Origin: Flectobacillus longus
GTDB taxonomy: Bacteria > Bacteroidota > Bacteroidia > Cytophagales > Spirosomataceae
Direction of reading: 5' to 3'
DNA: 64,000 nt
Assembly: GCF_030056705.1 (NCBI RefSeq)
Contig: NZ_JASHIC010000015.1
Location: forward strand, 124,001 to 188,000
Below the pieces are notes generated by a model. The model was not told the DNA's origin. It saw only the letters and a list, made by a program, of their open reading frames with translations, and did not search any database. Positions within the stretch are counted from its first letter, which is position 1; every line of letters starts with the position of its first letter. Positions 18,201-27,276 of the stretch are shown one piece after another. A program made the position numbers and the translations under genes.

Positions 18201-19405
18201 TGCTTGAAATGCTCAAAGGTTTGAGTGTTTTTATGAAAAAGATTCAATCCTCCTCCGTCTGTCCCGACCCAGATATCCCCAGAGGAGTCCTCACAAAAAG
18301 CGCGTACATCATTATAGCTCAAACTATTTTCGTTAGGTTGTTGACGAAATAGCTGAAACTTTTGAACTTGAGACATATACAAATTAATACCTCCTCTATG
18401 CGTGCCAATCCATAAATTTCCTTGGTTGTCTTCGAACAAGGCTGAGATGGTTCTTTGACTTAAACTTTTGGGATTTTCGGGACGAGGCTGATAATTTGTA
18501 AAATGACCCGTAAGCGGTTCGAATAGATTGAGTCCCCCGTTGATACAACCTATCCATATTTGTTTTTTATGATCGACCCAGATGGATTTTACCAAATTAT
18601 TCGCCAGTGAATAGGGATTAAAATCTTGTTGAATAAAGTGTTTTTTCAATCCCAAACGATAATTGAAACTTATTAAGCCTTGACCATTTGTTCCTATCAA
18701 TAAATTTCCTTGTGCATCTTGTGCGAGACAATTGACGGTAGGTCGAGAGCCAGTAATAGTTTCAGTATATTGAAAATGTCCATTGTGAGGCTCAAAAAAA
18801 TATAGTCCCTTGTCTGTGCCAACCCAGTAGTTGTTTTCTGTGTCTTGATAGAGACTTGTAATGGCAATTTGCCCCTGTGTAGATTTATTCAAGAAATACT
18901 TTTTAAACGAGTTTTCCCCATTCCAAAGATTTAAAATACCTCCTTGAGTTCCTATCCAAAGTTGTCCTTTATGGTCTTTTAATAGAGAAGTAATCGCATT
19001 ATTTCCAAGACTATTCGCATTTTCTTTTTGATAAAAAAAACGCTCAAAAGTATTTTTCTTTTCATCCAAACGATTCAGTCCATCAATCGTTCCTATCCAA
19101 ATATTTCCTTGAGAATCCTCCGTTATAGCAGTGACAAAATTGTCACTCAAACTAAATGGATTGTTCGATTCATTTTTATAAACCACAATATGTTTGCCGT
19201 CATAACGGTTGAGCCCGTCTCTAGTACCAATCCAAATAAATCCCCTTTTGTCCTGATAAATACATTCGATGGTACTATTGGAAAGTCCTTGCTCTATATT
19301 GATATGCTTGAAGGACATATCCCATTTTTGTCCCATAATTATTTGACTGGGCAAACATAATAATAGGATATTTCCAAGAATGAATAAAATGAATCTTTTT
19401 GACAT
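15296..19405 (-). CDS. Hybrid two-component system regulator (HTCS) of the galactan PUL
   Basis: One-protein sensor, kinase and transcription factor. After a signal peptide (~1-25) come about 14 reg_prop/beta-propeller repeats (repeated WIGTxxGGLNxF units, ~30-690), a Y_Y_Y domain (~700-785; YAYKLEGWDKDWI), a transmembrane helix (~790-812), HisKA with phosphorylated His844 in FTNISHELRTPL, an HATPase (NLLSNAFKYT, GIGLAFVKSL), a receiver domain with Asp1168 in VVISDVMMPVMNG, and an AraC-type double helix-turn-helix (~1260-1365; IELICNKIGMSRTKLYTKVK). All catalytic residues are present. The periplasmic part of such proteins binds an oligosaccharide of the target glycan, here presumably a galacto-oligosaccharide. 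It is divergent from susC, and the 21-bp-spaced direct repeats at 19494 are a likely binding site. Confidence 0.96.
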   Translation of the reverse strand: MSKRFILFILGNILLLCLPSQIIMGQKWDMSFKHINIEQGLSNSTIECIYQDKRGFIWIGTRDGLNRYDGKHIVVYKNESNNPFSLSDNFVTAITEDSQGNIWIGTIDGLNRLDEKKNTFERFFYQKENANSLGNNAITSLLKDHKGQLWIGTQGGILNLWNGENSFKKYFLNKSTQGQIAITSLYQDTENNYWVGTDKGLYFFEPHNGHFQYTETITGSRPTVNCLAQDAQGNLLIGTNGQGLISFNYRLGLKKHFIQQDFNPYSLANNLVKSIWVDHKKQIWIGCINGGLNLFEPLTGHFTNYQPRPENPKSLSQRTISALFEDNQGNLWIGTHRGGINLYMSQVQKFQLFRQQPNENSLSYNDVRAFCEDSSGDIWVGTDGGGLNLFHKNTQTFEHFKHNPFQANSISSNEILGLTQDHQKRLWIATWGGGLSLLENGSRSFKRFLQQENNPNSLGSNYVQQVFEDRQQRLWIATYYGGLYQYLPDGKFVKILYGKNRKSQLLGNNIICLNQDLRGRIWIGTDDGGLNCLDPQTGVFSHYFHKDSKKPDIRIIFVDRQGRIWVGHRGLYLWHEKEQQFKLFTSKTHLSEDFIKGIVQDDEDNLWISSSNGITKLNPQNLQIQQYNSADGLQGLEFEPNAALRTKDGQIYFGGVKGFNTFYPHKISNNSYIPPIYLTSLQIFNKKVSVGKDSPLEEDISYLKTLELSHKQNTFSIDFAALNFTASENNQYAYKLEGWDKDWIIAGSENRASYTNVSPANYTFMVKASNNDGVWNPEVTTLEVIVHPPFWATWWFRAIAFILMLTGIRTFYQFRRRMAIQQLKEQQKEELHQDQLQFFTNISHELRTPLSLILGPLDKLKKDFPSPLALPYYDMIQRNAKRLLALTNELMDFRKVESGALQLHVMQGNINIFLTEIAEEFQDLATEKGIDFRIIPTSSPQTQWFDRQILEKIAINLLSNAFKYTSNGKKIEIQILENLDNFQPQYQSQLRITNGFTSSQMLYLRVADQGIGISQESISQLFERYYRTTESHIGSGIGLAFVKSLTQLHKGSIWVSSARDAGTEMLIGIPSGEKDYLEHEKWLRNRTQIRLESLSNSLESQFTEPEIPSNSSLPQASTSKILIVDDNDELRTFLKDALQNDYQIVEAENGQIGYEQAKRHHPDVVISDVMMPVMNGVEFCKKLKTDPLLNHIPFLMLTAKSASDAQLEGVASGADYYFAKPLSIDILTQTLKNILSQRQKLKEKYGYAQLSEKIQQIDEEKDQAFLNDFLQIIHENLSDPEMNIELICNKIGMSRTKLYTKVKELTGQPIGDFIRSIRLKTALQLMTEQQMPIAEVMYRVGIQTQSYFTKAFKNEFGKTPMQFLKELKG

Positions 19406-19493
19406 ATATGACTGATTGATTTCAAGACCAAAAGATAAAAATAGTTATTCTAAAGTAAGGCATTTTTACCTAGAATGATTCACAGAGCCCATA

Positions 19494-19528
19494 TTTGGAA
19501 CGATAGCGACAAAGTTTGGAACGATAGC
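19494..19528 (+). promoter_or_regulatory. Direct-repeat operator candidate for the HTCS, upstream of susC
   Basis: TTTGGAACGATAGC occurs at 19494-19507 and again at 19515-19528, identical over 14 bp with a start-to-start distance of 21 bp (two helical turns). Both copies are followed by ACAAA with a one-base offset. This is the form expected for a dimeric AraC-type DNA-binding domain. It lies 80-114 bp before the susC start and in the divergent region of the regulator. Confidence 0.65.
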
Positions 19529-19607
19529 ACAAATAATTACCTGAAAGCCTATATAATTTTGACTTTGAAAATATTTTATAGTACTATATTGATAAAAAAA
19601 GTCAAAA

Positions 19608-22594
19608 ATGAGAAAATGTTTATGGTATTCTGTCTTGACAATACTGTGTACGCTAAGCAGTATTTTTGCTTATGCGCAAGACAAATTAATTACAGGTCGT
19701 ATAACAGATGCTTCAGACGAAGCGCTGCCCGGAGTGAGTATTTCAGTTAAAAATAAAAAGACTGCTACTATCTCTGATGCCAAAGGTGAATACAAAATTA
19801 AGGCTAGTATAGGGGATATATTAGTATTTAGTTCGGTTGGTTATGTTAAAGTTGAAAAATCGGTTTCTGCCCTTACCTCTTTAAACATAAGTTTGGTAGC
19901 AGATAACACGTCCTTAGAGGAGGTCGTTGTAGTGGGCTATGGGACAAGTCGTAAAAAAGATTTGACAGGTTCAGTAACCTCTATTACCTCCAAAGATTTC
20001 CAAACGGGTGCGATTACTACACCAGAGCAATTGATTTCGGGCAAAGTGCCAGGGGTTTCAATTATCTCTAATAGCGGTCAGCCCGGTACAGGTAGTACGA
20101 TTCGTATTCGTGGAGGGTCATCGTTGAGTGCGAGTAATAATCCTTTGATTGTGATAGATGGTGTACCTTTAGAAGGAGAAGGAGGCATTGCGGGTGCATC
20201 CAATCCATTGAGTTTTATCAATCCCAATGATATTGAAACTTTTACCGTTTTGAAAGATGCTTCAGCGGCAGCCATTTATGGAACACGTGCTTCAAATGGC
20301 GTTATCATTATTACTACAAAAAAAGGAAAAAGCGGAGCTTTACGCATTAATTTTTCTTCTGTAAACTCTCTTTCTACCGTTGCTAAACAAGTAAGTGTTT
20401 TGAGTGCAGACCAGTTTCGTACAATCGTAAGTGAAAAAGGAACGGCCGCTCAAAAAGCTCTAATAGGTACAGCTAATACCAATTGGCAAGATGTGATTTA
20501 TCAGACAGCCCACATGACTGATAACAATTTGAGTATTGGTGGTGAAGTTGCAAAATTGCCTTATCGTATTTCATTAGGATTCCAAACACAGTCAGGGGTA
20601 TTGAAGACGGATAAATTACAACGTACTTCTATCGCATTATCCTTAAATCCTACTTTTTTTAATAACCATTTAAAGGTCGATTTAAGTTTGAAAGGCTCAC
20701 TTCAAAAATCAAGATTCGCAAATTTAGGTGCGATTGGTGCTGCTGTCAGTTTTGACCCAACGCAACCCGTTTATGCAACAGTAAATCCCCAACGTTTTGG
20801 CGGCTATTTTGAATGGCTTGACCGTAACTCACCAACAGGTTTGATGAATTTGGCAGGACGCAACCCTCTCGGAATGTTGGAGCAACGTTTTGATGAAGGT
20901 ACGCCACAACGTAGTATTGGCAATATCCAGTTTGATTATAAATTCCATTTTCTTCCAGCATTACGTGCTAACCTCAACTTGGGCTATGATGTGTCTAAAG
21001 GCGAAGGTACCGTGTATGTATCCGACAGCTCAGCCATTGGATATGTCGTAGGTGGCAAAGGCGGAACTAACAACATCTACAAACAAACTAAGCAAAATAC
21101 CTTATTAGAATTTTACCTCAACTATGTCAAAGATTTACGCTTCCTCAAAAGTCGTGTAGATGTGATGGCAGGTTATTCATACAATAATTACCTAACCACC
21201 AATTATAATTACGCTAGCTATACCGCTAGTGGCGAAAAGTACCCGAACACAGACCCCGCTTTTCCTTTTGACAAACCAGAAAATACCTTGATTTCATTTT
21301 TTGGTCGTGCTAACTATTCGGTCAACAACCGATATTTCTTGACAGCTACGCTTCGTCGTGATGGGTCGTCGAGATTTGCACCAGCGAATCGTTGGGGTCT
21401 TTTCCCATCCATTGCCTTGGCTTGGGATTTGAAAGAAGAAGGAATTTTTGCGAAAAATGAAACATTATCTACCCTAAAACTTCGTGCAAGTTATGGTGTG
21501 AGGGTCAGCAGGATGGTATCGGAAACTATGATTACTATTCTTATTATGCCTTAAGTGCGCCAAATGCCGCTTATCAGTTTGGTAATAGTTATTATCAAGG
21601 TTACCGACCAGGAGGATTTTATGCGAATCGTAAATGGGAAGAAACTGCTTCGACAAACCTTGCTATCGATTACGGTTTTTGGGATGGACGTGTAAAAGGT
21701 AGCGTTGATATTTATGTAAAAAAGACCAAAGACTTATTGAACAATATTCCACAACCTGCTGGGGCTAACTTTTCGGCTTATATCGTTGCCAATGTCGGAA
21801 GCATGGAAAATAGAGGGGTGGAATTTAGTGTGAGCACACAAATTATTCGCAAGCGTGAGTTGACTTGGAATTTAGATTTTAATGCGACTTACAACGAAAA
21901 CAAAATCACCAATCTTACGGTAGTACCAGGCGACCAAAACTATGTTGGTTTCCCTTCAGGTGGAATTGCAGGTGGTATTGGAGGACAGTTTGCTTTCATC
22001 AACTCGGTGGGTTATTCTCGAAATACTTTCTATTTGTACAAGCAAGTTTATGATGCTAATGGAAAACCGTTGGAAGGCGTCTTTGTAGACCAAAATGGTG
22101 ATGGCGTGATCAACCAAGATGATTTGTATCGTGGAAAAAGTTCAGAGCCAAAAGTATTCTTTGGCTTGAGTAGTTCACTCAATTACAAGCGTTGGAATTT
22201 GGGAGTTGTGATGCGCTCGTCGGTGGGTAATTATGTGTACAATAACAACTACAGTCAAAGTGGCGTACAAAACCAAATTTTAGGTAATAATGTCCTGTAC
22301 AATGCTTCAACGAACTATTTGACAACAGGATTCAAAGGAAATAGCCAACAATTGTTGAGCGATTATTATATCCAAAATGCCTCATTTGTGCGTATGGACA
22401 ATGCGAATTTGAGCTATGATTTGGGTAAAATTATGAAAAATAGCAATGTCAATTTACGTCTCAATGCCAGTGTTCAAAACGTATTTGTGATTACCAAATA
22501 CACAGGACTTGACCCAGAAGTAGCTTCGGGTATCGACAGCAATTTGTATCCTCGTCCACGCACATTCTCTTTAGGTTTGAACTTTGATTTTTAA
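19608..22594 (+). pseudogene. SusC-family TonB-dependent transporter, frameshifted near 21501
   Basis: Outer-membrane importer of the galactan locus. The first frame (19608-21554) encodes a signal peptide, the carboxypeptidase-like regulatory domain (ITGRITDASDEALPGVSISV), the TonB-box-like EEVVVVGYGTSRKKDLTGSV, the plug (RIRGGSSLSASNNPLIVIDG) and half the barrel up to LKLRASYGV. There the reading breaks: the sequence GTG-AG-GGT lacks one base, and the frame starting at 21503 continues directly as GQQDGIGNYDYYSYYALSAP to the end at 22594 (NRGVEFSVS-type motif and terminal FSLGLNFDF). Restoring one base gives about 995 residues, normal for SusC. Everything else in the gene and locus looks intact, so it may be a sequencing or assembly error, a recent mutation or a phase-variable state. 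Confidence 0.9.
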
Positions 22595-22604
22595 AGATAA
22601 TTCC

Positions 22605-24212
22605 ATGAAAATTTCCTATATAAAAATAACGCTTGGCGCTTTTTTACTAAGTATCGGTACATCCTGCACAAGCGATTTGGATTTACTACCAACAAATGAT
22701 ATTACTTCTGAAACAGTTTACAAAACACCTCAAGGATACAAGCAAGGTCTCGCAAAAGTATATGCAGCCTTTGCTTTGACTGGTAATTCAGGTGGAACGG
22801 GTAGCCCAGATATTCCTTCTCAAATTATTGCTGATGAAGGGAACTCCGATTTCTTGCGTTTATATTGGAACTTACAAGAAATCACCACCGATGAAGCTGC
22901 TTGGACTTGGCAAAATGATGCGGGAGTAAAAGGGCTAAAAGAAATGTCTTGGTCGGCAATTAACCCTATTGTTAATGGTTTGTATTATCGCTCGTTTTTT
23001 CAAATTACGCTTTGTAATGATTTTATTCGCGAGTCGTCCGATGCTAATTTGAGCAAAAGAGGTATTACTGGAACCGATGCAGATAATATCAGAAAATATC
23101 GTGCTGAGGCTCGTTTTATTAGAGCTTATCAATATTGGGTTTTGATGGATATGTATGGGAATCCGCCTTTTGCCACAGAAAACGATGCGATTGGCACAAC
23201 TATTCCGAAGCAAATTCAGCGTAAAGATTTATTCAACTATATCGAATCTGAGTTGAAGGCTATCGAAAACGATTTGATTGCACCGGGACAGAACGAGTAT
23301 CCACGTGCTGAAAAATCAGCGGCTTGGGCATTGTTGTCACGTTTGTATCTTAATGCAGAAGTGTACACAGGAACACCTAAGTATACTGACGCTATTACCT
23401 ATTGTAACAAGTTGAGAGATGCGAATTATGGTTTGCATACCAATTATCGTGAGTTGACCATTGCTGATAATCATTTGAATACCAAGGAAAATATTTTCAT
23501 GATTGCTTACGATGGTACCAATACCCAAAACTGGGGTGGAACTACCTATTTGACCCACGGACAAGCGGCTTTACCAGGGGATTTGTCAGGAACAAATGGC
23601 AACTGGGGTGGCTTGCGTCACTCGCAAAACTTTGTGAGTTTATTTGTTGACCCTTCTGGCAGTACAGATGTGCGTGCTCAGTTTTATACGACTGGTCAAA
23701 ACAAAGAAATGTCAGATTTGTACACAGGAACGGACGGTTATTCTTCTTCAAAATACAGAAATAAAACTCGTTCAGGAGCAAAAGCCCCTCATCAAGATTT
23801 GGCAGGAAACTTTGTTGATATTGATTTCCCTCTTTTCCGTATGGGAGAAATCTATTTGACGTATGCCGAAGCTGTGTTACGTGGAGGAACGGGTGGCGAT
23901 TTGAGTACGGCTTTGTCGTTGGTAAACCAATTACGTACTCGTGCCTACAATGGGAAAACAACGGGCAATATTGTGACCAATCAGTTAACGTTGGATTTTG
24001 TTTTAGACGAAAGAGGTCGTGAATTATACTATGAGGCACAACGTAGAACCGATTTAGTTCGCTTCAAAAAATTTACAACAGGAGCATACCTCTGGGCTTG
24101 GAAGGGCGGTACTGTAAACGGTCGCTCGGTGGAGGATAAATACAATATCTTCCCGATTCCTGCTAATGACCTTTCTTCAAATCCAAACCTTGTTCAGAAT
24201 AAAGGATACTAA
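22605..24212 (+). CDS. SusD/RagB-family lipoprotein of the galactan PUL
   Basis: Surface glycan-binding lid partner of the susC just upstream. I place the start at the ATG at 22605 rather than the one at 22584 because it gives a clean lipoprotein signal ending in IGTSC (Cys21) and the upstream codons overlap the end of susC. SusD landmarks are YRAEARFIRAYQYWVLMDMYGN, AAWALLSRLYLNAEVY, FRMGEIYLTYAEAVLRG, LDFVLDERGRELYYEAQRRTDLVRF and the closing NIFPIPANDLSSNPNLVQNKGY. It is 11 bp from the susC stop, so translation is probably coupled. The next gene is separated by 352 bp with two strong hairpins. Expected ligand is beta-1,4-galactan oligosaccharide, inferred from the linked GH53 enzymes. Confidence 0.95.
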   Translation: MKISYIKITLGAFLLSIGTSCTSDLDLLPTNDITSETVYKTPQGYKQGLAKVYAAFALTGNSGGTGSPDIPSQIIADEGNSDFLRLYWNLQEITTDEAAWTWQNDAGVKGLKEMSWSAINPIVNGLYYRSFFQITLCNDFIRESSDANLSKRGITGTDADNIRKYRAEARFIRAYQYWVLMDMYGNPPFATENDAIGTTIPKQIQRKDLFNYIESELKAIENDLIAPGQNEYPRAEKSAAWALLSRLYLNAEVYTGTPKYTDAITYCNKLRDANYGLHTNYRELTIADNHLNTKENIFMIAYDGTNTQNWGGTTYLTHGQAALPGDLSGTNGNWGGLRHSQNFVSLFVDPSGSTDVRAQFYTTGQNKEMSDLYTGTDGYSSSKYRNKTRSGAKAPHQDLAGNFVDIDFPLFRMGEIYLTYAEAVLRGGTGGDLSTALSLVNQLRTRAYNGKTTGNIVTNQLTLDFVLDERGRELYYEAQRRTDLVRFKKFTTGAYLWAWKGGTVNGRSVEDKYNIFPIPANDLSSNPNLVQNKGY

Positions 24213-24564
24213 GTAGTAGTGCTGAATGATGAGTTATGAATTGTGAATGTAAAATTTTACATATCAATATCTTACATTTTCAATTGGATAGATTACATGT
24301 TGCAGAATTATTTAGAGATTGGAATACTTAAACTATTGCGGATTTAGGATTTTTGATTTCGGAAGTTTTGGATTATTCTAAAATATGATACACTTCCGAA
24401 ATCTCACATCCGATATGGATAATGACCTAGTTCTAGACTTGGTCTCGGACTAGCCTTTGTTTCAGTTTATAAACTGAATTAGAAAATAAGTCCAAGACTA
24501 AGTCTTGAACTAGTAATTTTTTGAACAGAAAAAATCAATTTTGGTATTTCTAAATAGAAATTCA
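24213..24564. repeat. susD-susE spacer with stacked hairpins and 'word' repeats
   Basis: No gene. Bases ~24219-24300 hold 'gtgctgaatgatgagtt / gaattgtgaatgtaaaatt' phrases shared with other intergenic regions. Two inverted repeats follow: GATTTCGGAAGT (24355-24366) with ACTTCCGAAATC (24392-24403), and a 25-bp arm at 24427-24451 with its imperfect complement at 24489-24513 (3 mismatches) enclosing the palindrome CAGTTTATAAACTG (24463-24476). The segment around 24336-24365 is related in inverted form to 63641-63680. These structures may reduce or adjust expression of the downstream genes relative to susCD. Confidence 0.75.
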
Positions 24565-25623
24565 ATGAAAAAAATCATACAATATCTCTTTTTGGGCTTG
24601 TTTTTGCAAAGTCTTGTGGCTTGCGAAAATGACGAAGTAAAAACCTATATGAGTGCTCAGACACAAGCACCTAAACTGACCTCAACTCAAACCAACTATG
24701 TGTTATCGGCAAATACAGCTAATGATACTACTGTATCTTTGACATGGGCTCGTTCGGATTATGGTTTTAGTGCTGCCTCAAAATATACCTTGCAAATTGC
24801 CAAAGCAGGAACCAACTTTGCAGCGCCTAAAGAGATTAGTTTAGGAAATGCAACTTCATTCAAATACACTACCGCAGATTTTAACCAGTTGGCAATTTTA
24901 CAAGGTCTCAAACCAAGTGCCGCGGGACAACTCGAAATTCGTGTAAAATCGAGTATTTCTGAATCGGTAGCGGATTTGTATTCAAACACATTAACCGTCT
25001 CAGTTACGCCATATATCGTCATAATCAATTATCCATCGCTTTGGGTAGCGGGAGATTTTCAGGGCTGGAATCCAGCGACGGCTCCAAAAATTTCATCAAG
25101 AAATTCGAATGGTATTTATGAAGGATATGTTTGGATATCGGGTGGGACGAGACAATTTAAACTGACCAGTCAACCAGATTGGAATGGCATTGCTTACGGT
25201 TGGGCGAGTAGCACAACCACTGGTACAGACGTAGCAGGTACGATTAATACAAGCGGAGGAAACTTGTTTGTTCCAGTAGACGGTTATTTCTTAATCAAAG
25301 CAAATACCAATACCAACACATGGAGTGCAACCAAAACGACATGGTCTATCATTGGAGATGCGCCAGAAGGTTCAAATTGGTCAAATGATATTCCGATGCA
25401 ATTTGATGCGACCAAAAATGTTTGGAAAGTAACCACTAAACTCAATGTAGGTAGTTTGAAATTTAGAGCCAATAGCGGTTGGACTATCAATTTGGGCGAT
25501 ACTGGTGCCGACTTGAGTCTTGAGTATGATGGAACAGACTTTAAAATTCCAGCAAACCTGACAGGAACAAGAACCATTACCCTTGATTTGAAAGCTGGGA
25601 ATTATACTTATTCGATTGAATAG
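24565..25623 (+). CDS. SusE/SusF-like surface glycan-binding lipoprotein
   Basis: Outer-membrane lipoprotein that probably binds the target glycan on the surface. The start at 24565 (third codon group after an upstream TTG-initiated extension) gives a normal signal with lipobox SLVAC, Cys20. Residues ~30-150 look like the SusE N-terminal domain (APKLTSTQTNYVLSANTANDTTVSLTWARSDYG, split by me as a SusE-style fibronectin-like strand set). Residues ~160-255 and ~260-350 are two starch-binding-like beta-sandwich repeats: LWVAGDFQGWNPATAPKIS and WSIIGDAPEGSNWSNDIPM open each, the same pattern found in SusE and SusF. It is downstream of susD and upstream of the endo-galactanase, the classical position. 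The true ligand is inferred to be galactan. Confidence 0.88.
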   Translation: MKKIIQYLFLGLFLQSLVACENDEVKTYMSAQTQAPKLTSTQTNYVLSANTANDTTVSLTWARSDYGFSAASKYTLQIAKAGTNFAAPKEISLGNATSFKYTTADFNQLAILQGLKPSAAGQLEIRVKSSISESVADLYSNTLTVSVTPYIVIINYPSLWVAGDFQGWNPATAPKISSRNSNGIYEGYVWISGGTRQFKLTSQPDWNGIAYGWASSTTTGTDVAGTINTSGGNLFVPVDGYFLIKANTNTNTWSATKTTWSIIGDAPEGSNWSNDIPMQFDATKNVWKVTTKLNVGSLKFRANSGWTINLGDTGADLSLEYDGTDFKIPANLTGTRTITLDLKAGNYTYSIE

Positions 25624-25691
25624 AAAATTGGTAAGGCATAAAATTGAGATTTCTGCCTACTGGTTTAACCAATGTTTTGTTTTAATTACAA

Positions 25692-25766
25692 GTGCTGAGT
25701 TGTGGATGTAAAATTCTGATAATCTTAAAATTACATTCACAATTCACCACTCACAATTCAGCATTT
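25692..25766. repeat. Imperfect inverted repeat between susE and GH53 genes
   Basis: The phrase GTGCTGAGTTGTGGATG on the left is mirrored on the right by CACTCACAATTCAGCA with an insertion in the right arm. The same words occur at 3338, 24219, 30800 and 63605, so this belongs to a dispersed family. No promoter box is evident. Confidence 0.6.
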
Positions 25767-25814
25767 ATACTTACCTATCCTGAATTTTACATAATTAAAA
25801 ATTAATATCCTCTC

Positions 25815-26858
25815 ATGAACTTAAAACGCTATTTTCATTTTTTGATGGCTTCGGTATTGCTCATTTCTTGTAGCAATAATACACCAACACCTGTTGAACC
25901 AACGCCTGTTACACCAGTAGCATCTACTTTTGCCAAGGGCGCAGATATTAGTTGGATTACCGAAATGGAAACCAAGGGAATCAAATTCTATAACGCTTCT
26001 GGTACTCAAATGGAAGGAATGGCTTTGATGAAGTCCTTGGGAATGAATACCATTCGTTTGAGAGTTTGGGTAAATCCATCGCCAGCCTATAATGATAAAG
26101 CCGATGTGGTGGCAAAGGCGATTCGTGCCAAAAATTTGGGAATGCGTATTATGATTGATTTTCATTATAGCGATAACTGGGCTGACCCTGGCAAACAAGC
26201 AAAACCAGCCGCTTGGGAAAGTTTGGATTTAGCAGGACTAAAAACAGCGATTGCCAATCATACCACAGATGTGCTAAATGAACTCAAAAAGAATAATGTT
26301 ACACCTGAATGGGTGCAAGTGGGCAACGAAACCAACGACGGAATGCTATGGCCAACGGGTCGTGCTTCGACGAATATGAGCAGTTTTGCGCAAATGATTA
26401 ATGCTGGATACGATGCTGTGAAGGCAGTTTTCCCACAAGCAAAAGTCATCGTTCACTTGGCAAATGGTTATGATAATAGCCTCTTTCGTTGGATGTTTGA
26501 TGGCTTAAAGTCTAATGGTGCGAAGTATGACGTCATTGGTATGTCGTTATATCCAACTTGGGCCAATTCGACTTGGCAGGTGGCTAACCAAAATTGTTTG
26601 AATAACATGAATGATATGGTTTCTCGCTACGGTAAAGAAGTAATGATTGTAGAAATTGGTATGCATTGGGATCAGGCTACCGAGTGTCAATCTTTTATCA
26701 AAGACATTATTACAAAAACGAAATCTGTTTCAAGTTCGAAAGGCTTGGGCGTTTTGTACTGGGAACCACAAGCTTATAACCATTGGGTGGGTTATACTTT
26801 AGGGGCATTTGATAATTCAGGAAAACCTACCATTGCGCTTAATTCGTTTGCTGACTAA
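25815..26858 (+). CDS. GH53 endo-beta-1,4-galactanase, lipoprotein
   Basis: Cleaves internal beta-1,4-galactosyl bonds of type I arabinogalactan, probably at the cell surface because of its lipid anchor (signal ending in LLISC, Cys19, then a Pro/Thr-rich linker of PTPVEPTPVTP type). The GH53 TIM barrel fills residues ~38-345: FAKGADISWITEMETKGIKF at the start, MNTIRLRVWVNPSP, MIDFHYSDNWADPGKQ, the acid/base Glu172 in VQVGNETNDGM and the nucleophile Glu280 in MIVEIGMHWD, then YWEPQAYNHW. Length and motif order are complete. It sits between the SusE-like gene and a GH2-GH53 fusion. Given the anchor, it is the likely first cutter that makes oligosaccharides for SusCD import. Confidence 0.96.
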   Translation: MNLKRYFHFLMASVLLISCSNNTPTPVEPTPVTPVASTFAKGADISWITEMETKGIKFYNASGTQMEGMALMKSLGMNTIRLRVWVNPSPAYNDKADVVAKAIRAKNLGMRIMIDFHYSDNWADPGKQAKPAAWESLDLAGLKTAIANHTTDVLNELKKNNVTPEWVQVGNETNDGMLWPTGRASTNMSSFAQMINAGYDAVKAVFPQAKVIVHLANGYDNSLFRWMFDGLKSNGAKYDVIGMSLYPTWANSTWQVANQNCLNNMNDMVSRYGKEVMIVEIGMHWDQATECQSFIKDIITKTKSVSSSKGLGVLYWEPQAYNHWVGYTLGAFDNSGKPTIALNSFAD

Positions 26859-27276
26859 GGGGTTACAAATTTGAAGATTTGAAAATTTGAAGATTTGAAA
26901 ATGCGTATGAGAGTATGTTTCCATCCATGGTCAGTGCCCCACAGACCAACTTGCGACAGTAAAACTCTCGTATAACGGTTTGAAGTAAGTAAAAGTAGTC
27001 GAGTGAGACACTCGCCACGGATCTTAGGTTTATCTTCCCATCCATGGTCAGTGTCCCACTGACCAACTTGCGACAGTAAAACTCTCGTATAACGGTTTGA
27101 AGTAAGTAAAAGTAGTCGAGTGAGACACTCGCCACAGATCTTAGGTTTACCTTTAACACGAATTTAGTTTTCAAATTAACAACATTACTATTTCTTAAGC
27201 GGTGATTCTGCTTATCGGTTGAATAAATTCACCCGTGATGAGAAAGTTTAAACAGCTTTTTTTATAAAACTATTTT
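26859..27276. repeat. 117-bp tandem duplication (26921-27154) with internal hairpins
   Basis: Two nearly identical 117-bp copies start at 26921 and 27038 (CCATCCATGGTCAGTG). Copy two contains a perfect hairpin GGTCAGTG-TCC-CACTGACC; both contain GAGTG-AGA-CACTC. The minus strand reads an open frame through both copies only because the unit length is a multiple of three, and it has no family I know. Bases 26866-26900 are a short 'gaagatttgaaaattt' direct repeat. The rest up to the next gene is AT-rich. The block separates the two galactan enzyme genes. Confidence 0.85.

Noticed and set aside
22584-22604. Upstream start of the second SusD gene
   Set aside because: Would overlap susC and spoil the lipoprotein signal; ATG 22605 is better.
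26863-27174. 103-residue minus-strand frame through the tandem duplication
   Set aside because: It is open only because the 117-bp unit is a multiple of three; the protein is the same peptide repeated, with no signal, family or operon support.
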